Numbered from the stretch's first letter, positions 16,980 to 23,712 are shown. The stretch: DNA of 31,691 nt from an uncultured Collinsella sp. (GCA_958421035.1 CATZKS010000006.1:1-31691); one strand, 5' to 3'. Translations and numbers: made by a program. The notes: generated by a model not told the origin, from the letters alone.

Positions 16980-17073
16980 TGTTTCACGTGAAACATTCCG
17001 AATCGATAGCAACTGCTATGTTTCACGTGAAACACTGCAAGCTGTTAGTAACCATTATGTTTCACGTGAAACA
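16980..17073. promoter_or_regulatory. parS: parS cluster: three perfect sites at 39-bp spacing
   Basis: TGTTTCACGTGAAACA occurs perfectly at 16980-16995, 17019-17034 and 17058-17073. Start-to-start distance is 39 bp in both cases, and the 23-bp spacers differ in sequence. The cluster fills the space between the rsmG stop (17075) and the parA leader. It is the main ParB loading centre in this window, about 3-6 kb from the two origin elements. Confidence 0.97.
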
Positions 17074-17074
17074 T

Positions 17075-17812
17075 CTAGGCAAGCGGATTCTTCTTTGCCA
17101 TGCCATTTGCACGAGGCAATGAAACGGATGCTGAATGACTCTTCTTAAGAACAATGAACTCCCTGTGACCCAAGCCTTCAGGCAAATCAATTGCGTCATT
17201 CAGAAGCAAAGTGAAGCCGCAATTCTTAGCTGCTGACATGCCGGAAGCAAGCTCCTCATCCGAAGGATTGCCCTTGGTGATAACAAATAGCCCTCCATCC
17301 TTCAGGTACGGAGCCGCATACTCAACAAGAATCGGTAGAGGGGCCAGTGCGCGGGCGGTTACAACAGAGAACTGCTTCTTATGGCTCCGAGCATATTCTT
17401 CAAGACGATCATGAACCGCATGGGCATGTTTCAATCCAAGAGCATGGACAAAGGAATTTACCGCATCAACCTTCTTGCCAACAGAGTCAATATAAGTAGC
17501 TTTACGATGCGTGGTTATGGTTAATGGAATACCAGGGAAGCCCGCACCTGTTCCCATATCGAGCAAAGCTCCCTCAGGAGCCTTGTTGATATAGGGGAGC
17601 AAAACAAGTGAGTCGAGGATATGAAGTACTGCAGCATCTTCTACGTTAAGAATACGGGTGAGATTGGTTGTCTTATTTGTTTCTAGAACCAAATCCAAAT
17701 GCTGAATACATTTCCTCAGCTCAACATCAGTTACGCTCAAGGAATACTCTTTGCAATAGAAAGCTAGACGACTCAACATCTCGTCAGCTTGCTGATCAGT
17801 AAGTACTAACAA
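17075..17812 (-). CDS. rsmG: 16S rRNA (guanine-527-N7)-methyltransferase RsmG
   Basis: 245 residues. It methylates G527 of 16S rRNA with SAM. The SAM-binding motif is L-L-D-M-G-T-G-A-G-F-P-G-I-P. The family hallmarks are T-N-L-T-R-I...H-I-L-D-S-L and V-T-A-R-A-L-A-P-L. The start is placed at TTG 17810-17812, because AAGGAG lies six bases upstream. The longer frame (TTG at 17860, 16 more residues) starts within the T-tract of the jag terminator and has no ribosome binding site. It heads the rsmG-parA-parB-small protein operon. Loss of RsmG gives low-level streptomycin resistance in several bacteria. Confidence 0.93.
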   Translation of the reverse strand: MLVLTDQQADEMLSRLAFYCKEYSLSVTDVELRKCIQHLDLVLETNKTTNLTRILNVEDAAVLHILDSLVLLPYINKAPEGALLDMGTGAGFPGIPLTITTHRKATYIDSVGKKVDAVNSFVHALGLKHAHAVHDRLEEYARSHKKQFSVVTARALAPLPILVEYAAPYLKDGGLFVITKGNPSDEELASGMSAAKNCGFTLLLNDAIDLPEGLGHREFIVLKKSHSASVSLPRANGMAKKNPLA

Positions 17813-17828
17813 CGAAAGCTCCTTTCTG

Positions 17829-17860
17829 ACAAAAATCAGCGTATCGAGAACTTTTGACAA
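17829..17860 (-). promoter_or_regulatory. Weak candidate promoter of the rsmG-parAB operon
   Basis: On the minus strand TTGTCA (17855-17860) is followed after about 17 bp by GATTTT. The -10 is poor. A promoter is expected here because a strong terminator lies just upstream and rsmG starts at 17812. Confidence 0.3.
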
Positions 17861-17890
17861 AAAAAGGGGACGTGGAAACCACGTCCCCTT
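17858..17890 (-). terminator. Terminator after jag
   Basis: A perfect 12-bp stem (17864-17875 with 17879-17890) with a 3-nt loop, followed on the minus strand by seven T. It closes the rpmH-rnpA-yidD-yidC-jag operon and separates it from rsmG-parAB. Confidence 0.9.
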
Positions 17891-17908
17891 AGCATAAACT
17901 CGAGTAGA

Positions 17909-18478
17909 TTATCGAGCAACAATCACCACATGGCGATCAGGGTCAGAACCCTCAGAATGAGTATCGACGGCATCATTGCCACGAAGTGCAATGTGAACCA
18001 GTCGACGCTCGTAGGCATTCATGGGCGGAAGCGAAACACTCTTATGAGTGCGAATGGCACGCTCGGCAGCAGACTGAGCCATGGAGGCAACCTTGTCCTG
18101 ACGGCGGCTCTTGTATCCCTCGACGTCCACTACAACCGGATACCTAAAGCCAAGTTTGCGGCTCACCAGCAAAGAGAACATAACCTGAAGGGCATCAAGG
18201 GTGCGACCATGACGGCCAATGAGAACAGCAAGGTCGGGAGCCGTTACATCCAAAATCAGCTCACCTTCGTCGCCCTCATACTCATCGATAGGAGAGTTGG
18301 CGGCATCGAAGTGCGAAAGGATGGAACGCAGGATGGAAATAGCAACATCGGCAATGGTGTCGAGCTCCTCATCGGTCAACTCTTCACCAGCCTTGTAGCG
18401 CTGTGCAATCTCGGGATAATCGCCCGCGACCTGCGGGGCAACCTCCTCAAGCATATCCTCGATGATCTCTTCAGACAT
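17909..18478 (-). CDS. jag: KH/R3H RNA-binding protein Jag (KhpB/EloR)
   Basis: 189 residues. It is encoded next to yidC in most Gram-positive bacteria. It binds RNA and affects cell elongation and division in streptococci. The acidic N-terminal part is followed by a KH domain with L-I-G-R-H-G-R-T-L-D-A-L-Q (GxxG loop) and a C-terminal R3H domain (M-N-A-Y-E-R-R-L-V-H). The ATG at 18476-18478 has GGAG six bases upstream. A TTG 12 bases earlier gives a longer frame but overlaps that site. It is the last gene of the rpmH operon. Confidence 0.92.
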   Translation of the reverse strand: MSEEIIEDMLEEVAPQVAGDYPEIAQRYKAGEELTDEELDTIADVAISILRSILSHFDAANSPIDEYEGDEGELILDVTAPDLAVLIGRHGRTLDALQVMFSLLVSRKLGFRYPVVVDVEGYKSRRQDKVASMAQSAAERAIRTHKSVSLPPMNAYERRLVHIALRGNDAVDTHSEGSDPDRHVVIVAR

Positions 18479-18493
18479 AACGTACTCCAAAAG

Positions 18494-18505
18494 TTAGGTA
18501 CCTAA
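18494..18505. repeat. 12-bp palindrome TTAGGTACCTAA, copy 2
   Basis: Identical to 14990-15001. It lies in the 44-bp gap between yidC and jag, just before the jag ribosome binding site. It also contains a KpnI-type GGTACC core. It could be an operator, a processing site or a recombination boundary. Confidence 0.7.
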
Positions 18506-18522
18506 ATAAGATTGATATCCCA

Positions 18523-19293
18523 CTACTTCTTCTTGTGCGGGCGCGGCTTCTTCTCTCGACGAGTGACCTCAACCTGCAGCGGAGCGTTCTTAAGACGCTC
18601 CTCCTCATCGGCCTTCGCCTTGTCGATGACCTTCTGCGTCACAAAAATCTGCTGGATAACCTGCCAAGCAGACGAGACGTCGTAGTACAGCAGAACACCA
18701 ACGGGAAGGCTCCAGCCCATCCAAAGCATCATGACCGTCATGACAACGGCCATCATACGCATGCTCTGAGCCTGCTGGCCGGTCTGGTTGCGCGACATAT
18801 AGAGCTGCGGAATCAGGGTCAGAACGGCGAACAGGATCAGGCAAACCAGCGCAGGCAGTGCAACCATAAAGCCATCGGCAAAGGAAGCACTCGGCGTGGT
18901 GGTCAGGTCGGGCAGGATGTTGAAGAACGAGAACGTGCCGTCGTTAAAGTACTGCGGCAGGTTGCGCAGCAATGTAAACAGGGCGAACAGGATAGGCATC
19001 TGAATCAGCAGCGGCAGACAGCCAGCCATGGGGTTGAACTTGTTCTCGCTGTAGAACTTCTGCATCTCCTCAGCCTGACGCTGGGGATCGTCGGCATAGC
19101 GCTCCTGGATCTCGAGCATCTTGGGCTGCAGCACCTGCATGCGAGCCGTCGACTTGGTCGACTTGAGCATGAGCGGCGTCAGCAGCAGACGGATGATGAC
19201 CACCAGGATGATGATGGACAGGCCCCAGTCGACCGCAAAGGTCTGGATGAGCTTGAGCAGCTCGAAAAGGATGTTAACGATCCAATCCCACAT
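18523..19293 (-). CDS. yidC: Membrane protein insertase YidC/Oxa1
   Basis: 256 residues. It inserts and folds inner-membrane proteins, alone or with SecYEG. There are about five membrane segments. The first (about 25-45) carries the conserved groove arginine in I-I-R-L-L-L-T-P-L. A cytoplasmic helical hairpin (about 46-90) and the M-A-G-C-L-P-L-L-I-Q-M-P-I motif follow. The C-terminal tail is strongly basic and ends in K-K-K, which can bind ribosomes. No lipoprotein signal is present, as is usual for actinobacterial short forms. It lies 29 bp after yidD. Confidence 0.95.
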   Translation of the reverse strand: MWDWIVNILFELLKLIQTFAVDWGLSIIILVVIIRLLLTPLMLKSTKSTARMQVLQPKMLEIQERYADDPQRQAEEMQKFYSENKFNPMAGCLPLLIQMPILFALFTLLRNLPQYFNDGTFSFFNILPDLTTTPSASFADGFMVALPALVCLILFAVLTLIPQLYMSRNQTGQQAQSMRMMAVVMTVMMLWMGWSLPVGVLLYYDVSSAWQVIQQIFVTQKVIDKAKADEEERLKNAPLQVEVTRREKKPRPHKKK

Positions 19294-19322
19294 GTAAGTT
19301 TTCCTCCGATAGCGAGTGCCCG

Positions 19323-19547
19323 CTAGGGCACAGGGTCATAACCGCCGACGTGCAGGGGATTGCAGCGAGCGATGCGCCTCACGGCAAGCCAGCAGCCTCT
19401 CAAAACACCGTGCTTCTCAATCGCCTGGACGGCGTATTGCGAGCACGTTGGGTAATAAATGCAGGCGTCAGGCAATAAGGGCGAAATAACCTGTTGATAT
19501 ATGCGAATAGGAGCGATGGCAACACGTCGCAAAACGTGATTGCTCAT
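19323..19547 (-). CDS. yidD: Membrane protein insertion efficiency factor YidD
   Basis: 74 residues. A small, membrane-associated, Cys-containing protein that helps YidC-dependent insertion. It has the family motif Y-Y-P-T-C-S-Q-Y-A and the C-terminal G-G-Y-D-P-V-P. Its ATG overlaps the rnpA stop in ATGA, so translation is coupled. Confidence 0.95.
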   Translation of the reverse strand: MSNHVLRRVAIAPIRIYQQVISPLLPDACIYYPTCSQYAVQAIEKHGVLRGCWLAVRRIARCNPLHVGGYDPVP

Positions 19548-19882
19548 CGCTCCTCCCCGGCAACGCCGGCGCGCTTCATAAGCGAACGCAACGCCTTGTC
19601 CATCTCCTGCGGCGAGGAAACCCTCGTCTTGGGAGTTGCGAACAAGATGATGTCATAACCCGCAACGGGAAATCCGCAGCTGCGGGCGGCCTCGCGCATC
19701 ACACGCTTGGATCGGTTGCGCACGACGGCACAACCGAGTCGCTTAGCACCAACGAAGGCGACCCTTCCGGAGTCGCCTTCGCCAACCGATTCACATATGG
19801 TCATTCGAATCAGAGGGTGATTGAAACGACGCCCCTGACTGAACACATGCTCGAAATCTTGCCGAGACTTAATAGTCTTCAT
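19544..19882 (-). CDS. rnpA: Ribonuclease P protein component
   Basis: 112 residues. The basic protein subunit that binds RNase P RNA and pre-tRNA leaders in 5' maturation of tRNA. The RNR motif is in V-V-R-N-R-S-K-R-V-M-R-E-A. The N-terminal F-x-x-V-F-x-x-G-R-R-F segment is typical. It follows rpmH by 20 bp and overlaps yidD by 4 bp. Confidence 0.95.
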   Translation of the reverse strand: MKTIKSRQDFEHVFSQGRRFNHPLIRMTICESVGEGDSGRVAFVGAKRLGCAVVRNRSKRVMREAARSCGFPVAGYDIILFATPKTRVSSPQEMDKALRSLMKRAGVAGEER

Positions 19883-19902
19883 GCGAGATGTGTGTATCGC
19901 TG

Positions 19903-20037
19903 CTAGACAGTGAGACGCTTGCGGCCCTTGGCGCGACGACGGGCGAGCACGGCACGACCACCCTTAGTGGCCATACGGGCACGGAAGCCATGGGTCTTGG
20001 CACGCTTACGCTTATTAGGCTGATACGTACGCTTCAT
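19903..20037 (-). CDS. rpmH: 50S ribosomal protein L34
   Basis: 44 residues, very basic, beginning M-K-R-T-Y-Q-P-N-K-R-K-R and ending K-R-L-T-V: a complete L34. The ATG at 20035-20037 has AGGAGG eight bases upstream. A longer frame (64 codons) extends upstream but lacks support. It is the first gene of the leftward operon, with a near-consensus promoter at 20110-20139. Confidence 0.96.
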   Translation of the reverse strand: MKRTYQPNKRKRAKTHGFRARMATKGGRAVLARRRAKGRKRLTV

Positions 20038-20382
20038 CTTAAGTTCCTCCTGCTGCATTTCGAGTGTCCGCGGGGACGCGGACGCAGATATAGACACGTG
20101 AGCTTGAAGATTGTAGGGAAATCAATGTTCAAATGTCAAGAAATCAAAGGTAAAAGGTTGCGCAGTTCACACGGTTCCCCCATAAGCCAAGCTCGATTTA
20201 GCGGTGCATGGCAACTTTTCACGATATTTCATCGAGTTTTCAACAGGTCATGTTGGCAATGTTGAGAACTTTTCGTCCGTTTTCCAAAGTTTTCAACAGG
20301 TTTTGAAAAGTTGTCGAAAGATGAGAAACATTGCACAGTGAGCTACTATTTGTTCAAAACCTTTTGAAAGATTGCGAGCGGC
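20038..20382. other. oriC: oriC left part: DnaA-box-like cluster between rpmH and the HATPase gene
   Basis: 345 bp without a gene. It holds the rpmH promoter and a set of DnaA-box-like 9-mers of the type TTTTCAACA. On the plus strand these are at 20237-20245 and 20290-20298. On the minus strand they are TGTTGGCAA 20251-20259, TGTTGAGAA 20260-20268 and TGTCGAAAG 20312-20320. The classical TTATCCACA is absent. The layout matches the upstream half of a bipartite origin of the Bacillus type (rpmH-dnaA gap). The boundaries are approximate. A promoter for the rightward genes must be here too, and TACTAT at 20344-20349 is a -10 candidate without a clear -35. Confidence 0.75.
20110..20139 (-). promoter_or_regulatory. 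Promoter of the rpmH operon
   Basis: On the minus strand the -35 is a perfect TTGACA (20134-20139), with an 18-bp spacer and -10 TACAAT (20110-20115). The expected start of transcription is near 20103, about 65 bp upstream of the rpmH ATG. Confidence 0.8.
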
Positions 20383-21735
20383 ATGTCTGACGACTTCTAC
20401 ACCATGGTCGATTCCGGTGATCCGGCACCCGACAACGAGCACATCACCGGCGTGCGCGAAGAACGCAACGAGAGCGAGCAGGTCACCGCACAAGCACCGC
20501 AGGCCATGTATGCAGCGCGCATCGCGGTCTACGATGACATGCTGTCGACACCGCGTGTCATCGTCATCGAACCGCAAGACGTCCGTACCTACTTGGAAGA
20601 GACAACCAACACCGTCTACCAGTGCATGAAAGAGCAGGGAGGACGCATCTCGCTGATGGTTATCCGCGAGATTGTCGAAAACTTTATCCACGCGCATTTT
20701 GCAGAGCCCATTATCTCGATTCTCGACGGTGGCGATACCATCCGCTTTGCCGATCAGGGTCCGGGCATCGACGACAAAGAACGTGCCTTCGATTTTGGCG
20801 TAACCAGCGCAAACAGCAAGATGAAACGGTATATCCGCGGCACCGGCGCCGGGTTTCCCATGGTACAGGAGTACTTGGAAAACGCCGGCGGCGCCGTCTC
20901 CATCGAGGACAACATGGGCAATGGCACCGTCGTGACGGTAAGTCTGGACCCCAAGCGAGTGCAGGAAATCGAGCGTGCCGGCGGGCGCGGGGCAGCCGTT
21001 CGACCCGAAACAGAGCAGCAGACATATCCCATGCCGGGCGCCTTCACGCAGCAGCCCGCAGCAATGCAACAGGTGCAACAGCAAATGCCTCCCATGCTGC
21101 AGTCTGGCATGCCCCCCATGCAAGAGCCCCAGGCACCCACGGGCGCGATTCCCCAGAACATGCCCGATGCAAAGCCAGCGATGGGCCAGGATGTGGGAGC
21201 CTTGCAGCAGGCGGCGGGCGCATCGGCCGCACAGCAGATGTCCTATCAACCGAACCCGCAAGGGTATCCGGCTCAATACGCGCCGCAAACGGGATATGCG
21301 CAGGCATACCCCCAGCAATACCCGCTGGGATACCAGCAGCCGAACCAACAGATGCCCCAGGCGCAGTACAACCCATGGGCCCAGCAGATGCCCCCGCAGC
21401 CTTACCAACAGTGGCCGCATAGTTTTCAACAGCAGCCGCTGCCCATGCAGAGTTCTCAACAACCAGCAGCTCAAATGATGTATCCTAATGCGGCGAATCA
21501 ATTTGCACAGCCGCAGCAAGACGTATTTGTGAGCGAACGCGGCGAAGCGGCGCTGGGCTATCTGGCTCAAAACCAGGAGTGCGGCGCAACCGACCTGGCA
21601 CGAGCGTTTGGAAACTCAGCGCCCACGTGGTCGCGAACGCTCAACGACTTGGCACAGGCCGGCTTGATAATCAAACATGGCCAGAAATATCATCTGACCG
21701 AAATAGGCAGCGCTCGCGTGCGAGCCCAAAGTTAA
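20383..21735 (+). CDS. Origin-linked GHKL ATPase / winged-helix protein of unknown function
   Basis: 450 residues in three parts. A charged start (1-60) leads to a GHKL (HATPase_c) domain at about 60-190. The N-box is R-E-I-V-E-N100, with Asn100 the likely Mg ligand. The G1 box is D124-Q-G-P-G128-I-D, and the G2 box is G153-T-G-A-G157-F-P-M-V. There is no His-kinase dimerisation/phosphoacceptor domain, so it looks more like SpoIIAB/MutL-type ATPases than a kinase. About 200-378 is a Gln/Pro/Met-rich linker with no visible fold. A C-terminal winged helix (about 380-450) resembles MarR-type domains (G-A-T-D-L-A-R-A-F...L-N-D-L-A-Q-A-G-L-I). It lies between rpmH and dnaA, the usual place of origin elements, and ends 15 bp before dnaA, so they are co-transcribed. 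The ribosome binding site is weak. It may control replication initiation, or dnaA expression, by ATP state. That is inference. Confidence 0.85.
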   Translation: MSDDFYTMVDSGDPAPDNEHITGVREERNESEQVTAQAPQAMYAARIAVYDDMLSTPRVIVIEPQDVRTYLEETTNTVYQCMKEQGGRISLMVIREIVENFIHAHFAEPIISILDGGDTIRFADQGPGIDDKERAFDFGVTSANSKMKRYIRGTGAGFPMVQEYLENAGGAVSIEDNMGNGTVVTVSLDPKRVQEIERAGGRGAAVRPETEQQTYPMPGAFTQQPAAMQQVQQQMPPMLQSGMPPMQEPQAPTGAIPQNMPDAKPAMGQDVGALQQAAGASAAQQMSYQPNPQGYPAQYAPQTGYAQAYPQQYPLGYQQPNQQMPQAQYNPWAQQMPPQPYQQWPHSFQQQPLPMQSSQQPAAQMMYPNAANQFAQPQQDVFVSERGEAALGYLAQNQECGATDLARAFGNSAPTWSRTLNDLAQAGLIIKHGQKYHLTEIGSARVRAQS

Positions 21736-21750
21736 GGAGCGGGAGAAACA

Positions 21751-23475
21751 GTGGACGAGGAAGCAAGCATCATCCTGGGAGATGCCATCGCCTTTTGTCA
21801 GCGCGACGGCCAAGATGCACGCCTCATCAATATGCTGGGACAATCGCGCGCCGTAAGTTTAACCGAGGACACTCTGACGATTGAGGCCCCTTCGCGCTTT
21901 GCCATCGCTCAGCTCAAAAAGCATCAGCCGACCATCGAGGCGTACCTAGAAGAGATCGCCTTTGCACCGATCGCGCTCAATATCGTGGCACCGCAAGGCA
22001 CCTCGGCAAATACGGCCCCGGACACTCACCCGGCAGCGACCGCCACCGCAGCGGCAACGCCGGTGCCCGAGCCTCGACGCGACGATGTTTCCCGTGAAAC
22101 CATGGCACCGCAGCCGACCGCTTCGGTCGCACCGGCGGTAGAGCCGGCCCCCTCGCCCATCCCGACCGCCACGCACATGCCCGTCGCACACGAGGCGACA
22201 CCCGGGGAGGAATCGGGCATTGCAATCAAAAACACGTTGTCCGCCGACGATTTCCGCCGCATGATGACCCAAATGAATGGCAGGCCGCCGGCGAAAAGTG
22301 CGAGTTCGTCCGCAGCGCCGGCAGCACCTTCGGCAGCGGTGCCGGCGGCAGTCGAGAAAAACGCGGACGGGGCACCCCTCGCAGCGAATTCGAAATTCAC
22401 GTTTGAAAACTTCGTCTTCGGACCGGAGAACAGCCTTGCCTACCGATCGGCGCTCAAATTCGCCATGCTTGCAGACACGCCCGGTACCTGCACGTCGCTG
22501 TTCATCTACGGCAAATCGGGCCTGGGCAAGACGCACCTGCTGCTCGCCATCAAAAATGAGCTGGCAGAGAAATCGCCCGAGATCAAGGTGAAGTACGCCA
22601 ACTCGCAGGCATATCTGGACGACTTGATGACGGAATTCGACCGCCAAAAGAAGAGCAACGCCCCCATTATGCAGGCGTACCACGGCGTCGACGTGCTTAT
22701 CATCGATGACATCCAGAACATCATCGGCAAGCGCGCGAGCGTGGATTACTTCTTCCAGTTGATGGACGAATTTATCCGCAACAACAAGAAGGTCGTGATC
22801 GCCGCCGACCGCGCTCCCAAGGACCTTAATATGGACGAGCGCCTGACCAGTCGCTTTAATGCCGGCTTGCTGTGTCTGGTGGCGGAGCCCAGCTACGAGA
22901 TGAAGTACAAGATTTTGCAGCGTTATTACGAGAACACGATCGCCGCCGCGCCCGAGGCGGGCAACGACTCGCTGCTGGCGGCCTACGGGGGCGACGGCGG
23001 ACATCTGACCGACGCGCACTTTAAACACATGGCCGAGGTCTCGGGCACCAACATTCGCGAGCTCGAGAGCTTTTGCGAGCGTTGTGCCGGCGAAGCGGGC
23101 GATCGCGAGCGCGAGGGCGGGGAGCTCACCTTTGACGACATCGACGCCATCGCCAACCAGTACTTCGACACATCGGCCAAGAAGATCAATGTGCAGACGG
23201 TCCAGTCCGTCATCGAGGAGCAATACGGTGTGACGCACGAGGAACTCATCGGGCCTCGCCGCAACGCCAACATCGCCAAGGCGCGCCATATCGCTATCTA
23301 CCTGGCGATCGAGATGTGCGAGATGACGACGACGGCCGTGGGCGCCGAGTTTGGCAACCGCAACCACTCGACCGTCAGTACGAGCTATAAAAAGGTTCAG
23401 AAGATGATTCAGGAAGACCGGACTGTTACCGAAGACCTCAAGTCGCTGCGCGATAAAATTACACTGCGCTCGTAG
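21751..23475 (+). CDS. dnaA: Chromosomal replication initiator DnaA
   Basis: 574 residues, start GTG at 21751 with GGGAG five bases upstream. Domain I is at about 1-85. Domain II is a long Ala/Pro/Thr-rich linker (about 86-205). Domain III is AAA+ with Walker A G-K-S-G-L-G-K-T-H-L-L, Walker B L-I-I-D-D-I-Q-N-I and the arginine-finger box R-L-T-S-R-F-N-A-G-L. Domain IV holds K-A-R-H-I-A-I-Y-L-A and the recognition helix G535-N-R-N538-H-S-T-V. The usual signature is G-G-R-D-H-T-T-V, so the base-contacting Asp and first Thr are Asn and Ser here. DnaA binds oriC boxes, assembles on single-stranded DnaA-trios and opens the origin. A degenerate parS (22086-22101) lies within the linker coding region. 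Confidence 0.96.
   Translation: MDEEASIILGDAIAFCQRDGQDARLINMLGQSRAVSLTEDTLTIEAPSRFAIAQLKKHQPTIEAYLEEIAFAPIALNIVAPQGTSANTAPDTHPAATATAAATPVPEPRRDDVSRETMAPQPTASVAPAVEPAPSPIPTATHMPVAHEATPGEESGIAIKNTLSADDFRRMMTQMNGRPPAKSASSSAAPAAPSAAVPAAVEKNADGAPLAANSKFTFENFVFGPENSLAYRSALKFAMLADTPGTCTSLFIYGKSGLGKTHLLLAIKNELAEKSPEIKVKYANSQAYLDDLMTEFDRQKKSNAPIMQAYHGVDVLIIDDIQNIIGKRASVDYFFQLMDEFIRNNKKVVIAADRAPKDLNMDERLTSRFNAGLLCLVAEPSYEMKYKILQRYYENTIAAAPEAGNDSLLAAYGGDGGHLTDAHFKHMAEVSGTNIRELESFCERCAGEAGDREREGGELTFDDIDAIANQYFDTSAKKINVQTVQSVIEEQYGVTHEELIGPRRNANIAKARHIAIYLAIEMCEMTTTAVGAEFGNRNHSTVSTSYKKVQKMIQEDRTVTEDLKSLRDKITLRS
22086..22101. promoter_or_regulatory. parS: Degenerate parS inside dnaA
   Basis: It matches the parS palindrome at 14 of 16 positions: C for A at position 7 and at position 16. 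It is in the dnaA linker region, where the protein sequence is little constrained. Confidence 0.45.
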
Positions 23476-23712
23476 GTAAATGACACACCTGTTGAAAACT
23501 TGTCGAAACGGCGGTTATAAGGTGTCAAAAACTCGAGCCGCGGTGATGAAAAGTTTTGCGCAGGTTTTGAACGTGGAAAACATACCCGGTTGCACACAGG
23601 TTCCTGTCGACTCTCTTTTTAGGGCTGACCTGCACTTTTAGGAGTAATCAACAGTTTCGTCAGTACTATTACTATTATTAAGATATTTATATCTATAGAA
23701 AGGTATTAAAAG
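23476..23712. other. oriC: oriC right part: DnaA boxes, DnaA-trio and AT-rich unwinding region
   Basis: The dnaA-dnaN gap. Minus-strand DnaA-box-like sites are TGTTGAAAA 23490-23498, TGTCGAAAC 23501-23509 and TGTCAAAAA 23523-23531. On the plus strand TAATCAACA (23645-23653) lies 12 bp before CTA-TTA-CTA-TTA-TTA (23666-23680), whose complement reads 3'-GAT-AAT-GAT-AAT-AAT-5', a five-unit DnaA-trio. AT-rich sequence follows up to the dnaN ribosome binding site. In Bacillus subtilis the same order (box, trio, AT-rich) marks the strand-opening site. The dnaN promoter must also be here but I cannot pick it safely. Confidence 0.8.

Noticed and set aside
20038..20097. 64-codon version of rpmH
   Set aside because: Its upstream part is not L34-like. 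The 44-residue start has AGGAGG and matches the universal L34 N-terminus.
20293..21570. Open frame of 425 codons antisense to the HATPase/wHTH gene
   Set aside because: It produces a Leu/Arg/His-rich sequence from the reverse of the Gln/Pro linker and runs across the DnaA-box cluster. The sense gene has clear ATP-binding boxes.
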